A stretch of DNA of 64,000 nt from Listeria monocytogenes (GTDB taxonomy: Bacteria > Bacillota > Bacilli > Lactobacillales > Listeriaceae). Made by a program: the position numbers and the translations under genes. Shown piece after piece: positions 1-7,834 of this stretch (its first letter is position 1; each line of letters begins with the position of its first letter). Under the pieces are notes generated by a model. That model was not told the origin of the DNA. It searched no databases and saw only the letters and a list, made by a program, of their open reading frames with translations. The DNA lies in contig NZ_CP168900.1 in assembly GCF_041765605.1 (NCBI RefSeq), positions 760,001-824,000 on the forward strand, read 5' to 3'.

Positions 1-128
1 AAAAATACGATGGCGACCTAAGACTAGCTTTAGCAGCCTATAATGCTGGACCAGGAAACGTCCGCAAATACGGCGGCGTACCACCATTCAAAGAAACGCA
101 AAACTATTTAAAGAAAATTATCGGATAA
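1..128 (+). CDS. lytic transglycosylase, SLT family (3' end only)
   Basis: The reading frame starting at base 3 is open from the window edge to TAA at 126-128 and gives 41 residues. It contains the [12 protein letters not shown] motif typical of the C-terminal part of the soluble lytic transglycosylase (goose-lysozyme-like) fold, followed by YGGVPPF and an N-Y-x-K-K-I end. These enzymes cleave the MurNAc-GlcNAc bond of peptidoglycan. In Listeria this gene (lmo0717 by memory) closes the flagellar/motility cluster, so a role in flagellar assembly or wall remodelling is likely but inferred. The 5' part, including the catalytic glutamate, lies outside the window. Confidence 0.85.
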   Translation, partial: KYDGDLRLALAAYNAGPGNVRKYGGVPPFKETQNYLKKIIG

Positions 129-141
129 GGGAGAATAAACC

Positions 142-786
142 ATGGGAAACTGGCAACAAAAGTGGGAATCGTGGCGCGATATGACCACGGCAATGCAACA
201 AGAAATTAAAATTGAAGCAGCCGAAAAAGTGACTTCCTACATAAAAAACGACCAATTTGAAGAAGCGATTAATGTTATCAGACAAACCGAAAATCTCCTA
301 AACGAACTTGACTTTGAAACAAAAATGAACCGCGTCGAAGAACAACTCCAAGCCTTCACATCCGACCAAGAAGCAGCTAAATCATTCGAGGCAAGCCAAC
401 TTCAAAACCTAGAAAAACCAAACACAACCGTAAGTTTCGATCTCGCTAGCGTAAAATCAGAAGCAATCAACCAGTTCACCAAACGCGACTTTAATCTAGT
501 AGATTCACACGATACCCACATGCAATTTCTGAAAGGAAACCGCAATTTTTACATGGACATTTTCAACCCCGAAGAAAGCGAAGAACATCACTACGCTAAC
601 CTCCATGAAAAATGCCAATACAAAAATATCGGATTTATTTGTCAAGATGATGCCGCAGCCGAAATTGCCACAAACCTAACAAATGAATGGCTTGAAACAT
701 TAGAAGCTCCTAAAAAGAAATTTTTAACAGTCAACATCGCCAATTTAACCGCGATGAAACAAAACCCAGAAGTACTATTTCAATAA
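142..786 (+). CDS. hypothetical protein at the end of the flagellar cluster
   Basis: A 214-residue soluble acidic protein with no signal peptide or membrane segment. It starts at an ATG preceded by GGGAGAA with normal spacing, 13 bp after the transglycosylase stop, so it is probably co-transcribed with it. The first ~130 residues look largely helical (many E, K, Q and N). I do not recognise a domain. The position corresponds to lmo0718, an uncharacterised protein following the last motility genes. A perfect-stem terminator follows directly, so this is the last gene of the operon. Function unknown; involvement in motility is only suggested by position. Confidence 0.8.
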   Translation: MGNWQQKWESWRDMTTAMQQEIKIEAAEKVTSYIKNDQFEEAINVIRQTENLLNELDFETKMNRVEEQLQAFTSDQEAAKSFEASQLQNLEKPNTTVSFDLASVKSEAINQFTKRDFNLVDSHDTHMQFLKGNRNFYMDIFNPEESEEHHYANLHEKCQYKNIGFICQDDAAAEIATNLTNEWLETLEAPKKKFLTVNIANLTAMKQNPEVLFQ

Positions 787-790
787 ACAA

Positions 791-820
791 AAAGAGAGAC
801 GCTATTATGCGTCTCTCTTT
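791..820 (+). terminator. rho-independent terminator (bidirectional)
   Basis: A 12-bp perfect stem (AAAGAGAGACGC / GCGTCTCTCTTT) with a TATTAT loop and flanking A and T runs. It ends the motility operon and could also serve the convergent gene at 835-1173. Confidence 0.85.
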
Positions 821-834
821 CTAATTTTATAAAG

Positions 835-1173
835 CTAATTTTGTGATGCATCGATTTTTCGATCATAAATAGTTGCGATAATCCCAGCTATAATATAAAG
901 TGCACCAGGAATCGGATTTATATATAGATCTTCTATTAGGTTGGCGCCTAACAATAGAATCCCACTAATAAATAGAAAGATAATTTTATTGTTAATAGTT
1001 AGAGAACGTGTGAGGATAATGCAACAAACACAATGAGCTAGCATAACAAATGCTGTCAAACTAATGACAGGGAATAAATTTATCGCGTCTCCCAGAGCTT
1101 TTAACGTATAAAAGGCAAAAATAAATTCTAAAAAACAGGCACACCATACTAAAGTTTTAATGAAAGATAACAT
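835..1173 (-). CDS. small four-helix membrane protein, hypothetical
   Basis: 112 residues with four hydrophobic stretches (about 5-27, 32-54, 62-80 and 85-104) and a short charged tail, so an integral membrane protein with both ends probably inside. An AAAGGAAT-type ribosome site precedes the ATG. It is transcribed towards the motility operon and away from lftR. I do not recognise a family. I do not remember this gene at this place in L. monocytogenes EGD-e, so it may be strain- or species-specific. It could equally be a minor Listeria-wide ORF missed in older annotations. Confidence 0.6.
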   Translation of the reverse strand: MLSFIKTLVWCACFLEFIFAFYTLKALGDAINLFPVISLTAFVMLAHCVCCIILTRSLTINNKIIFLFISGILLLGANLIEDLYINPIPGALYIIAGIIATIYDRKIDASQN

Positions 1174-1291
1174 ATTATTTATTCCTTTCTAAGAAGTATA
1201 AGTAGATAGGTTGGAATTTAATTCTATTTTAGTATACTTTTATTCCTGCTACAAATGCAATAAGAATTGCTATCTTTTTTCTAAAAATCAA

Positions 1292-1344
1292 TTGACAATC
1301 AATCTACTTTGTATTACTATATACTTGTACCTAGTAACAACTAG
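1292..1344 (+). promoter_or_regulatory. lftRS promoter with inverted repeat
   Basis: TTGACA (1292-1297), 17 bp, then TACTAT (1315-1320) make a good sigma-A promoter. Just downstream of the expected start (~1327), CTAGT-AACA-ACTAG (1331-1344) is an inverted repeat suited to a dimeric repressor; autoregulation by LftR is inferred. The ribosome site AGAGGAG follows immediately. Confidence 0.6.
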
Positions 1345-1361
1345 TAGAGGAGTGAATTCAA

Positions 1362-1688
1362 ATGAAAGGACTTACCGAGTTACTCAAAGGTAGTTTAGAA
1401 GGAATGATTTTGGAGCGAATTTCTAGAGGAGAAACTTACGGCTATGAAATCACCAAATACCTTAACGACCTAGGCTTTGATGAAATCGTCGAAGGAACCG
1501 TCTACACCATTCTCGTCCGCCTTGAGAAAAAAGGATTAGTCGAGATAGAAAAGAAAAAATCAGAATTAGGTCCACCACGAAAATTTTACAGATTAAGTCC
1601 GGCTGGAGAAGAAGAGTTAGCCATTTTTTGGAAGCGTTGGGACTTTATGCAAGGAAAAATCATGCAAGTTAAAGGAGGGCAAGCCTAA
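1362..1688 (+). CDS. lftR: PadR-family transcriptional regulator LftR
   Basis: 108 residues forming one PadR winged helix-turn-helix domain: ISRGETYGYEITKYL (helices 1-2), EGTVYTILVRLEKKGLVE (recognition helix and wing start), then GPPRKFYRLSPAG (wing) and a C-terminal dimerisation helix. The ATG follows AGAGGAG with good spacing. An upstream ORF extending into this gene in another frame is a shadow. From memory, LftR of L. monocytogenes is a PadR repressor needed for efficient host-cell invasion and controlling a multidrug exporter elsewhere in the genome. The last base of its stop overlaps the first base of the lftS start, so the two are translationally coupled. The IR in its promoter suggests autoregulation. 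Confidence 0.85.
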   Translation: MKGLTELLKGSLEGMILERISRGETYGYEITKYLNDLGFDEIVEGTVYTILVRLEKKGLVEIEKKKSELGPPRKFYRLSPAGEEELAIFWKRWDFMQGKIMQVKGGQA

Positions 1689-2011
1689 TGTTTAAATGGT
1701 ACACAAAATACCGCGAAGAAAAACGAGATTATAAGCAGTACAAAAAACGAATAGCTGCTTTGCCAGAAGATTACAAAACCGCAATGAAAGCAATCGAAAC
1801 CTATTTATGGAGCTTTGCAAAAGGCGCAGGGATGTTCGAAATCCTAAAAAATGTCCTCGAAATGTTCGAAAATGCCGCAGCTGACAACCTAGAACTAAAA
1901 GCTGTTGTTGGTGACGACCTAGCCGAATTCGCCGACAACTTACTAAGTGAATTTCCAGAAGAAACTTGGATGGATACTCAACGAAAAAAACTGCGTGATT
2001 CGATTAAATAA
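1688..2011 (+). CDS. lftS: LftS, DUF1048 partner of LftR
   Basis: A 107-residue cytosolic protein, strongly charged at the N-terminus (KYREEKRDYKQYKKR) and helical throughout. It matches the DUF1048 type that commonly follows a PadR regulator gene in Firmicutes. It is coupled to lftR by a 1-nt overlap, with the ribosome site (AAAGGAGGGC) inside the end of lftR. The partner relationship to LftR is known by gene pairing only; no enzymatic motif is visible. The operon ends in a strong terminator shared with the convergent FusB-like gene. Confidence 0.75.
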   Translation: MFKWYTKYREEKRDYKQYKKRIAALPEDYKTAMKAIETYLWSFAKGAGMFEILKNVLEMFENAAADNLELKAVVGDDLAEFADNLLSEFPEETWMDTQRKKLRDSIK

Positions 2012-2054
2012 AAACAGAAAGCCTCTCAAACAATAATGAGAGACTTTCTGTTTT
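2012..2054. terminator. bidirectional terminator between lftS and the FusB-like gene
   Basis: AAAACAGAAAG and CTCTCA pair with TGAGAG and CTTTCTGTTTT (one mismatch between the two stem parts), with A and T runs on the two sides, so it can stop transcription from both directions. Confidence 0.8.
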
Positions 2055-2702
2055 TTATTTACGTTTCTTAACAACCTCTATAAATTCATCTAACGTTTCG
2101 TGTGCTTTTATTTGCTCGTTACAAACATCGCTATCGTAGCAAATGTAATTGCCATTTGTCGTATAAATACCGTCGCTCGAAGATTTCGTTTTCGCCATAA
2201 AGAGCGATACTTTGGAATGCGAGTGACAAATCGAACAAACGCCCTTTTGAATCTCTGTAGAAATAGTTCCTTGTACGCCGACCAAATTTCCGTCCTCGTA
2301 AGTCACGATATACTTACGCTGCTGAGCGATATCGTTCCAGCCGTAAAAAGTATAGTCGCGCAAATTTAGTTTAGACCAGGCGGGAATTTTTAATTTTTTC
2401 GTTTTCGCAAAAAGTTTTTTAAGTTTCACATCACTAGGTGGCGCGAAAGGAATCACATAGGCTTTTACCCCCTCTAAAAACGGCTCTGCTTCTTTGGTTG
2501 AAGTAATCGCATGGAGCTCGCTAAACAGTTCCTTATGCTCCTCTAGTACACTTTCCGGGAATAATTCATTGATTTTCTCCTCTGTTAGCGATTTTAATGC
2601 CTTCAAAGTCGAAGTATCATTGGCGGACCGGTATGCGCGTGAAACATTGGCTAATTGATTTTTGATAAAATTATATTGGTATGGCTCGATAAACTCTTTC
2701 AT
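2055..2702 (-). CDS. FusB/FBP-family elongation factor G-binding protein
   Basis: 215 residues with the two-part layout of the FusB family: a helical N-terminal domain beginning MKEFIEPYQYNFIKNQL, and a C-terminal treble-clef zinc domain (about 130-205) with CSICH and YICYDSDVC supplying cysteine ligands. Staphylococcal FusB/FusC bind EF-G and free it from ribosomes stalled by fusidic acid. Listeria homologues (lmo0721 by memory) were first annotated as fibronectin-binding-like because of the Pfam name FBP. Whether this copy gives fusidic acid resistance cannot be read from sequence. The ribosome site AAGGAG (2710-2715) lies inside a predicted hairpin, and a leader peptide precedes it, so expression is probably inducible (see leader entries). 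Confidence 0.85.
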   Translation of the reverse strand: MKEFIEPYQYNFIKNQLANVSRAYRSANDTSTLKALKSLTEEKINELFPESVLEEHKELFSELHAITSTKEAEPFLEGVKAYVIPFAPPSDVKLKKLFAKTKKLKIPAWSKLNLRDYTFYGWNDIAQQRKYIVTYEDGNLVGVQGTISTEIQKGVCSICHSHSKVSLFMAKTKSSSDGIYTTNGNYICYDSDVCNEQIKAHETLDEFIEVVKKRK

Positions 2703-2710
2703 TATAATTC

Positions 2711-2806
2711 TCCTTTAATAGTTTAATGTTGGTTAAACTAGCTGAAGGATTGAAGAGTTTATTTCACTCTTACTTTCTAAACAATCCTAAAGCCATTGTT
2801 AGAAAG
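2711..2806 (-). promoter_or_regulatory. translational attenuator of the FusB-like gene
   Basis: On the minus strand two structures follow one another. Stem 1 (2773-2806) pairs CTTTCTAA-CAAT with ATTG-TTTAGAAAG and contains the end of the leader ORF. Stem 3 (2711-2749) pairs TAGTTTAA with TTAAACTA around a CCAACA loop, extended by TCCTT pairing with AAGGA, which is the Shine-Dalgarno sequence of the gene. A competing pairing of AGGATTG in the leader ORF with CAATCCT would open the second hairpin. There is no T-run, so control would be at translation, as in erm-type attenuators. Confidence 0.6.
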
Positions 2807-2833
2807 TCGAGAGCAGTGCAATTTTGTTTGCAT
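2777..2833 (-). CDS. 18-residue leader peptide upstream of the FusB-like gene
   Basis: ATG CAA ACA AAA ... GTT TAG on the minus strand encodes MQTKLHCSRLSNNGFRIV. A very strong ribosome site, AAGGTGGTG (2843-2851), stands 9 bases before the ATG. The last ten codons lie within stem 1 of the attenuator, so a ribosome stalled on the leader would rearrange the downstream RNA. Too short for ordinary ORF callers; called from its ribosome site, position and structure. Confidence 0.6.
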   Translation of the reverse strand: MQTKLHCSRLSNNGFRIV

Positions 2834-2857
2834 CTCTTTGATCACCACCTTGCCTTC

Positions 2858-2886
2858 ATTATAAGCACTTCTGAATAGTTCGTCAA
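2858..2886 (-). promoter_or_regulatory. sigma-A promoter of the FusB-like gene
   Basis: Minus strand TTGACG (2881-2886), exactly 17 bp, then TATAAT (2858-2863). Transcription would start near 2851, placing the leader ribosome site at the very 5' end of the mRNA. Confidence 0.65.
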
Positions 2887-2972
2887 TTCTCTTTTATGAA
2901 TACTCTTTTAAAAACAGGGTAAACGAAAACTATTGGACATTAGAGAAAACATCCATGGGAGGAGAAAGTAAA

Positions 2973-4703
2973 ATGAAAAAAGTAAAAGCAAGTGAAACAC
3001 TCGTACAAACATTAAAAAATTGGGGAATCGACCACGTATATGGTTTACCTGGTGATTCGATTGATACAGTAGTTGATGCCTTACGAAAAGAACAAGAAGC
3101 AATCGAATTTATTCACGTTCGGCACGAAGAAGTGGCGACACTAGCCGCCGCAGCATATACCAAATTAACAGGCAAAATTGGTGTCGCATTATCTATCGGC
3201 GGCCCCGGAGCAATTCATCTTCTAAACGGGATGTATGATGCAAAAATGGATCATGTGCCAATGCTCGTACTCGCTGGGCAGGTGACAACCGACGTCTTAA
3301 ACACCGGCTTTTTCCAAGAAGTCAATTTACCAGCGATTTTCGAAGATGTTGCCGTGTATAATAAACAAATTGATAATGCCGAAACACTTGCGGATGTGGT
3401 CGATGAAGCAATCCGCACCGCTTATAAAGAAAAAGGCGTCGCTGTCTTAACGATTCCAAATGATATCCCGTCACAAGTAATTAAAGCGAGCCTTGAAGCA
3501 AAATCAGTCAAATTCGAACAAGAAAATCCAAAACTAGATGAAGCAGCAATACAGGAAGCCGTAGCACTGATTGAAAAAGCGGAAAAACCAGTTATCTTAG
3601 CTGGATTAGGGACTAAACACGCTGGACCAGAACTAATCGCCTTCTCAGAAAAATTGAAAATCCCGATTATTCATTCCTTACCAGCAAAAACCATTGTTCC
3701 AGATAACCATCCAAATGCACTCGGAAACCTTGGTAAAATTGGAACCAAACCAGCATATGAAGCCATGCAAGAAACCGACTTACTATTAATGTTCGGGAAT
3801 GATTACCCTTATAGCGACTATTTACCAAAAAAAGCAGACTGCATCCAAATCGATATTGACCCAGCCAAAATCAGCAAACGTTTCCCCGCAACAGTTGGTT
3901 TAGTAGGCGATGCCGCGGAAATCATCGGTAATTTAACCGCGAAAACCGCACCTGTAGAAGAGCGTAAATTCCTTCAAGCATGCCAAGAAAACATGCAAGA
4001 ATGGTGGAAATGGTTAGAAGAAGACATCGCAAAAACAACAGATCCAATCGCTCCAGAAGTCGTGATGGCGAACATCCAAAAAATCGCTGAGAAAGATGCC
4101 ATTTTCTCTATCGACGTAGGAACTGCAACTGTTTGGAGCACTCGTTATTTACATTTAACCCCAGAAAATGACTTTATCGTTTCCGCGTGGCTTGGTACTA
4201 TGGGTTGCGGTTTACCTGGAGCTATCGCTGCCAAAAAAGCATTCCCAGACCGCCAAGCAATCGCCATCGTCGGTGATGGAGGCTTTTCCATGGTTATGCA
4301 AGATTTCGTCACAGCGGTAGGTTTAAACATGCCAATGATTGTCGTCGTGTTAAACAACCAACAACTTTCATTCATTAAATACGAACAACAATCAGCTGGT
4401 GAACTAAACTACGCCATCGACCTACCAGATATTAATTACGCAAAATTCGCCGAAAGTTGCGGAGGAATTGGTTTCCGAGTAGAAAAAATGGCGGACCTAG
4501 AAGCTGCTTTCGAAAACGCCAAACTAGCAACGAAACCAGTTATCATCGACGTTTCCGTAGATAGCGCAGCAGCTCCACTACCAGGGAAAATCGTGATGGA
4601 CGAAGCACTCGGTTATACTAAATTCGAAATCCAATCAGTCTTAGAAGACCATCGTTTCGCAAAAATGCCACCACTTAAAACCATTTTACGTAGATTTTTA
4701 TAA
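2973..4703 (+). CDS. pyruvate oxidase (thiamine diphosphate and FAD dependent)
   Basis: 576 residues with the three domains of the POX/acetolactate synthase family: PYR domain (~1-180, with GLPGDSID and the catalytic Glu in HVRHEE near residue 52), FAD-binding middle domain (~190-340) and PP domain with the ThDP motif GDGGF at 434-438 running to NN at 461-462. I chose ATG 2973 because GGGAGGAG sits 8 bases upstream; the in-frame ATG at 2955 lies before that site. The enzyme oxidises pyruvate to acetyl phosphate, CO2 and H2O2, or, as in E. coli PoxB, to acetate with electrons to quinone; sequence alone does not decide. Corresponds to lmo0722. It is divergent from the FusB-like gene. No clear terminator follows; the 150 bp downstream is AT-rich and featureless. 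Confidence 0.9.
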   Translation: MKKVKASETLVQTLKNWGIDHVYGLPGDSIDTVVDALRKEQEAIEFIHVRHEEVATLAAAAYTKLTGKIGVALSIGGPGAIHLLNGMYDAKMDHVPMLVLAGQVTTDVLNTGFFQEVNLPAIFEDVAVYNKQIDNAETLADVVDEAIRTAYKEKGVAVLTIPNDIPSQVIKASLEAKSVKFEQENPKLDEAAIQEAVALIEKAEKPVILAGLGTKHAGPELIAFSEKLKIPIIHSLPAKTIVPDNHPNALGNLGKIGTKPAYEAMQETDLLLMFGNDYPYSDYLPKKADCIQIDIDPAKISKRFPATVGLVGDAAEIIGNLTAKTAPVEERKFLQACQENMQEWWKWLEEDIAKTTDPIAPEVVMANIQKIAEKDAIFSIDVGTATVWSTRYLHLTPENDFIVSAWLGTMGCGLPGAIAAKKAFPDRQAIAIVGDGGFSMVMQDFVTAVGLNMPMIVVVLNNQQLSFIKYEQQSAGELNYAIDLPDINYAKFAESCGGIGFRVEKMADLEAAFENAKLATKPVIIDVSVDSAAAPLPGKIVMDEALGYTKFEIQSVLEDHRFAKMPPLKTILRRFL

Positions 4704-4864
4704 AAAATAAATAAAAAAATAACATTATCACCCATTTCATGCCAATTTCCGCTAATTATTATAACGTTTTTTTATTAAAACTAATTATTTTACAATAAAA
4801 TATGGAGTTTTTTTAAAAAATATGAGATAATAAATTAGAATTAGAGAATAGGAGTGTGGAATGG

Positions 4865-6670
4865 GTGAATTTAATTAAAAATCGTAAATTGAAAACAAAA
4901 TTAAGCATCAATATTGTTATAACGACCATCATGTTAATCGGACTTGGCGCGACTAGCTTTCTTGGCTTTCGTCATGTAGCAACACTTTCAGATAATATGG
5001 TTGATAATAATGTCGCACCGATGAAAGAAATCGCAAAAATCCAAACAAACATGGCGCAAATCAATATCGACATCCTGACCATGTTCGACACTATTAACGG
5101 AAAATCAGCCCTTATAAAAGATATTGATGATCTTTATGCCGAAAATGATCAAGCAATTCATAATTTCAAAAAAGCCAATTTAACAGCAGAAGATAAAAAA
5201 CAATTAGCGTATTTTGAAGAAAAACTAGCAGACATGAAATCATCCGCATCGTCAGTAATCAGTGACACATCAAGCGCACTAGACGACGCAGAACTACTTG
5301 GAGCGCAAAACAGATACTACCAAAACGTCAAAACAAAATTTGACGATGCAACTAAACAATTAAATGTTTTAAATGAAATGAACTACAAAGAAGTCGAAAA
5401 TTCTTCTCAAGCAATTTCTGACTTTGGTGTAAAAATCAGTATCATTTTCACAGCAGTTATTATTGCCGTGCTAATTTCTCTATTCATTTTTAATGCTTAT
5501 ATTACGAGAGTGATCCTAAAAGGAATCCGTCACTTGCAAACAGCTGTACATAAAGTAGCTAGTGGAGATTTGTCGTACCGCAGCACTTATAACGGTAGAG
5601 ACGAGCTTGGTGATATTACAAACGACTTGAATGAAATGAGCGAAAACCTAAGATTAATGATTGAAGACGTTAAAAAAGCTTCTACAGACGTTAAATCTTC
5701 CAGTGATAACGTTATTATTAGTTCGGAAATTATTTCTGCAATGACAACAGAAATGGACATCGAAATGAAAATGATGGGTGAACAGATCCAAACACAAATC
5801 GGCAGCATGAAAGAAAGCACGGATGCAATGGATCAAATGACTGGCGGCGTTCAAAATGTGGCTGAATACGCGCTTAAAGTATCTGACCTAACAAAAGATT
5901 CCGCAGAAAAAACGAACGATGGCATTGCCGTTATCAATAATCTCGTGTCCCAAATGGACCGTATCAGTGGCGTCATGCGTTCAAGTACAGACGTTGTTTC
6001 TCAATTAGTTAACCGCGTTGGCGAAGTGGAAAAAGCTTTGGATACCGTTACAAATATCGCTGACCAAACCAACTTGCTTGCCCTAAATGCGGCAATCGAA
6101 TCTGCTCGTGCCGGTGAACATGGTCGTGGGTTCGCAGTTGTAGCCGAAGAAGTCCGCAAACTAGCTGAACAATCACGTCTTGCTGTTGTTGACATTAATA
6201 CTGTCCTGAAAAAAATTCAAACAGAGTCAAAAACAACTATCGAAGTAATGAACACGGGGCTTTCTGAATCGGAAGCTGGTCAAAAAATCATTTCTGAAAC
6301 AGAAGCAACATTCACAGATTTACTCCACCGTGTCAATGATATTTCCGCTCAAATGCAAAATGTATCTCAAGAAACCGAAGAAATGGCTGCAGGAATTGAA
6401 GAAGTCAACACGTCAATTAGCGACGTAACAGAAATTTCCAACCAAATCGGTGAAAAATCCACAGCCGCACTTGAATTCGCGGAAGTAAACAAAATGAAAG
6501 TAGACGAGCTAGTCGTTATCTCCGAAGAAATGCAAAAAATTTCCGGCTCATTAGAAGGGTATATCGCCAACTTCAATACCGAAGTGAGCGAAGAAGCGGT
6601 CGAAGTAACAGAAGAGCCAGAATCAGAAACAAAAGATCCAGGAGAGCCAGTCCTAGCAGAAAATGTCTAG
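4865..6670 (+). CDS. methyl-accepting chemotaxis protein
   Basis: About 601 residues. Order: a first membrane helix (~residues 12-32), an extracellular helical sensor region of ~150 residues, a second membrane helix (~185-207), HAMP domain (~208-262) and a long cytoplasmic coiled-coil signalling domain. The latter has the conserved hairpin tip around [20 protein letters not shown] and [10 protein letters not shown]. The four-helix-bundle type sensor suggests small-molecule or redox signals, ligand unknown. I place the start at GTG 4865, 10 bases after AGGAG (4850-4854); an in-frame GTG at 4856 abuts that site and is less likely. It matches lmo0723, one of very few MCPs in Listeria, and lies close to the motility cluster. 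Confidence 0.9.
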   Translation: MNLIKNRKLKTKLSINIVITTIMLIGLGATSFLGFRHVATLSDNMVDNNVAPMKEIAKIQTNMAQINIDILTMFDTINGKSALIKDIDDLYAENDQAIHNFKKANLTAEDKKQLAYFEEKLADMKSSASSVISDTSSALDDAELLGAQNRYYQNVKTKFDDATKQLNVLNEMNYKEVENSSQAISDFGVKISIIFTAVIIAVLISLFIFNAYITRVILKGIRHLQTAVHKVASGDLSYRSTYNGRDELGDITNDLNEMSENLRLMIEDVKKASTDVKSSSDNVIISSEIISAMTTEMDIEMKMMGEQIQTQIGSMKESTDAMDQMTGGVQNVAEYALKVSDLTKDSAEKTNDGIAVINNLVSQMDRISGVMRSSTDVVSQLVNRVGEVEKALDTVTNIADQTNLLALNAAIESARAGEHGRGFAVVAEEVRKLAEQSRLAVVDINTVLKKIQTESKTTIEVMNTGLSESEAGQKIISETEATFTDLLHRVNDISAQMQNVSQETEEMAAGIEEVNTSISDVTEISNQIGEKSTAALEFAEVNKMKVDELVVISEEMQKISGSLEGYIANFNTEVSEEAVEVTEEPESETKDPGEPVLAENV

Positions 6671-6682
6671 GAAGCATGTATA

Positions 6683-7411
6683 ATGCGAATTTGGATAAAA
6701 TCACTGCTTGTCATTACAGCGTGTATATTTAGTTTGACCCTTCTAAATACGAAATATACCTTTTATTCACCAACCGTCAAACTCGAAAGCGCCAAAGTCG
6801 TTTATAAATTAGACAACGAACCTTTTAATGTAAGATTAGATGTGCCACTAGTGAATCAAATGGATGCTCCTACGCTTTTTAATGGCTGCGAAGTAACTAG
6901 TTTAGCGATGCTCTTGCAATTCACTGGGAAATACGTCACTAAAAATGAGTTAGCGAATAATCTCCCGACAACGCCAATCGAACAAAATGGTTTACACGGT
7001 AATCCGGATAAAGCATTTGTCGGGAGCATTAGCGGCGATAGCCCTGGTCTTGGCGTGAATCATGCGCCTATTGCTAAACTGGCTGCTAAATACGTTAATG
7101 AAGCACACGTCCACGATATTAGCGGGAATAGCATTCAAGACATCATTACCGTACTCAGCACAGGCGCACCAGTTTGGATTATCACTACCACGGACTATCA
7201 TGCACCCAAAAATTGGCAAACCGTCCAAACAAAAGAAGGTAAAAAGAAAATCACGTATTCGATGCACAGTGTGGTAATTACTGGATTTGATAAAGACAAT
7301 TTTTATATTAATGACCCATATGGACATAAAAACCGTGCAGTAAAAAGAAGTGTACTTGAAGAAGGTTGGTCTGCTATGGGAAAGCAAGCCATTTACCTAA
7401 GCCGCCCATAA
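6683..7411 (+). CDS. membrane-anchored C39-like cysteine peptidase
   Basis: 242 residues. An N-terminal membrane anchor or signal (residues 5-22) precedes a Peptidase_C39_2-type domain: LDVPLVNQ, NGCEVTSLAMLL with the presumed nucleophile Cys69, the His in MHSVVITGF (residue 195) and INDPYG supplying the third catalytic residue. Such secreted C39-like proteins are common in Firmicutes and act outside the membrane; substrates are mostly unknown. It begins 12 bp after the chemotaxis-receptor stop, with a possible ribosome site (TAGGAAG) spanning that stop, so the pair is likely co-transcribed. No ABC transporter domain is attached, so it is not a bacteriocin exporter. Confidence 0.85.
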   Translation: MRIWIKSLLVITACIFSLTLLNTKYTFYSPTVKLESAKVVYKLDNEPFNVRLDVPLVNQMDAPTLFNGCEVTSLAMLLQFTGKYVTKNELANNLPTTPIEQNGLHGNPDKAFVGSISGDSPGLGVNHAPIAKLAAKYVNEAHVHDISGNSIQDIITVLSTGAPVWIITTTDYHAPKNWQTVQTKEGKKKITYSMHSVVITGFDKDNFYINDPYGHKNRAVKRSVLEEGWSAMGKQAIYLSRP

Positions 7412-7457
7412 AAAAATCGTTTGAAAGCATATCTCATGCTCTCAAACGATTTTTTTA
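7410..7457. terminator. bidirectional terminator
   Basis: AAAAAAATCGTTTGA(A)AGCAT pairs with ATGCTCTCAAACG followed by ATTTTTTT. It serves both the peptidase gene and the convergent mini-LPXTG gene, whose stop codon touches it. Confidence 0.85.
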
Positions 7458-7667
7458 TATTTTCTTCTTAATAAATAGAACAACCGCAAGCGCGACAAGC
7501 ACTACTCCAATAACAATCGGCCAGACCGAAAATGCGTCTCCGGTAGAAGGAAGAAGGGAAGCATTACTTGTATTTTCAAATGCGACAGCTGTGCTTACTC
7601 GGAAATAAATGAATCCAAGTGAAATGAAAACAGCAATACTAGCAACTATTTTTTTGGCAAAAACCAT
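7455..7667 (-). CDS. miniature LPXTG sortase substrate
   Basis: 70 residues that are almost only sorting signals: an N-terminal signal peptide (KK then a hydrophobic core, likely cleavage after VSTAVA), about a dozen residues (FENTSNAS), the sortase motif LPSTG at 39-43, a hydrophobic anchor and the tail KKKI. After signal cleavage and sortase A cutting between Thr and Gly, only about 12-13 residues would remain bound to peptidoglycan. The ribosome site AAGGAGCG precedes the ATG and TTGACA lies ~60 bp upstream. It corresponds to lmo0725, annotated as an LPXTG peptidoglycan-bound protein. The role is unknown; it may be a remnant C-terminus of a larger surface protein that kept or gained a signal peptide. 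Confidence 0.75.
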   Translation of the reverse strand: MVFAKKIVASIAVFISLGFIYFRVSTAVAFENTSNASLLPSTGDAFSVWPIVIGVVLVALAVVLFIKKKI

Positions 7668-7765
7668 TCAGCTCGCTCCTTTTTATATCATATCTATATT
7701 ATTAGTCATTTGTTATTTTTTGTCAATGTATAGACCAATTTTAATTAAACGGCTATATATAATGC

Positions 7766-7794
7766 TTGACCTAGTATACATATTATTGTAAAAT
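7766..7794 (+). promoter_or_regulatory. glmS promoter
   Basis: TTGACC (7766-7771), 17 bp, TAAAAT (7789-7794). The start near 7801 leaves about 45 nt ahead of the ribozyme cleavage site. Confidence 0.6.
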
Positions 7795-7834
7795 GAATTT
7801 GTTTCCTTGAAAAGTAGTGAAGGAGGATCGTACA

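Noticed and set aside
1211-1393. 60-codon plus-strand ORF ahead of lftR
   Set aside because: It covers the lftR promoter and overlaps the lftR start in another frame, with no ribosome site and low-complexity composition.
2890-2930. Possible sigma-B promoter before pyruvate oxidase (GGGTAA)
   Set aside because: No GTTT at the required 13-16 bp distance upstream.
2908-3102. Minus-strand ORF over the start of pyruvate oxidase
   Set aside because: Leucine- and phenylalanine-rich antisense shadow of the oxidase coding sequence, no ribosome site.
4704-4855. Possible terminator or regulatory RNA after pyruvate oxidase
   Set aside because: Only AT-rich sequence with runs; I could not find a convincing stem with a T tract.
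6992-7387. 131-codon minus-strand ORF in the C39 peptidase gene
   Set aside because: Antisense to a gene with clear catalytic motifs; composition typical of a shadow frame.
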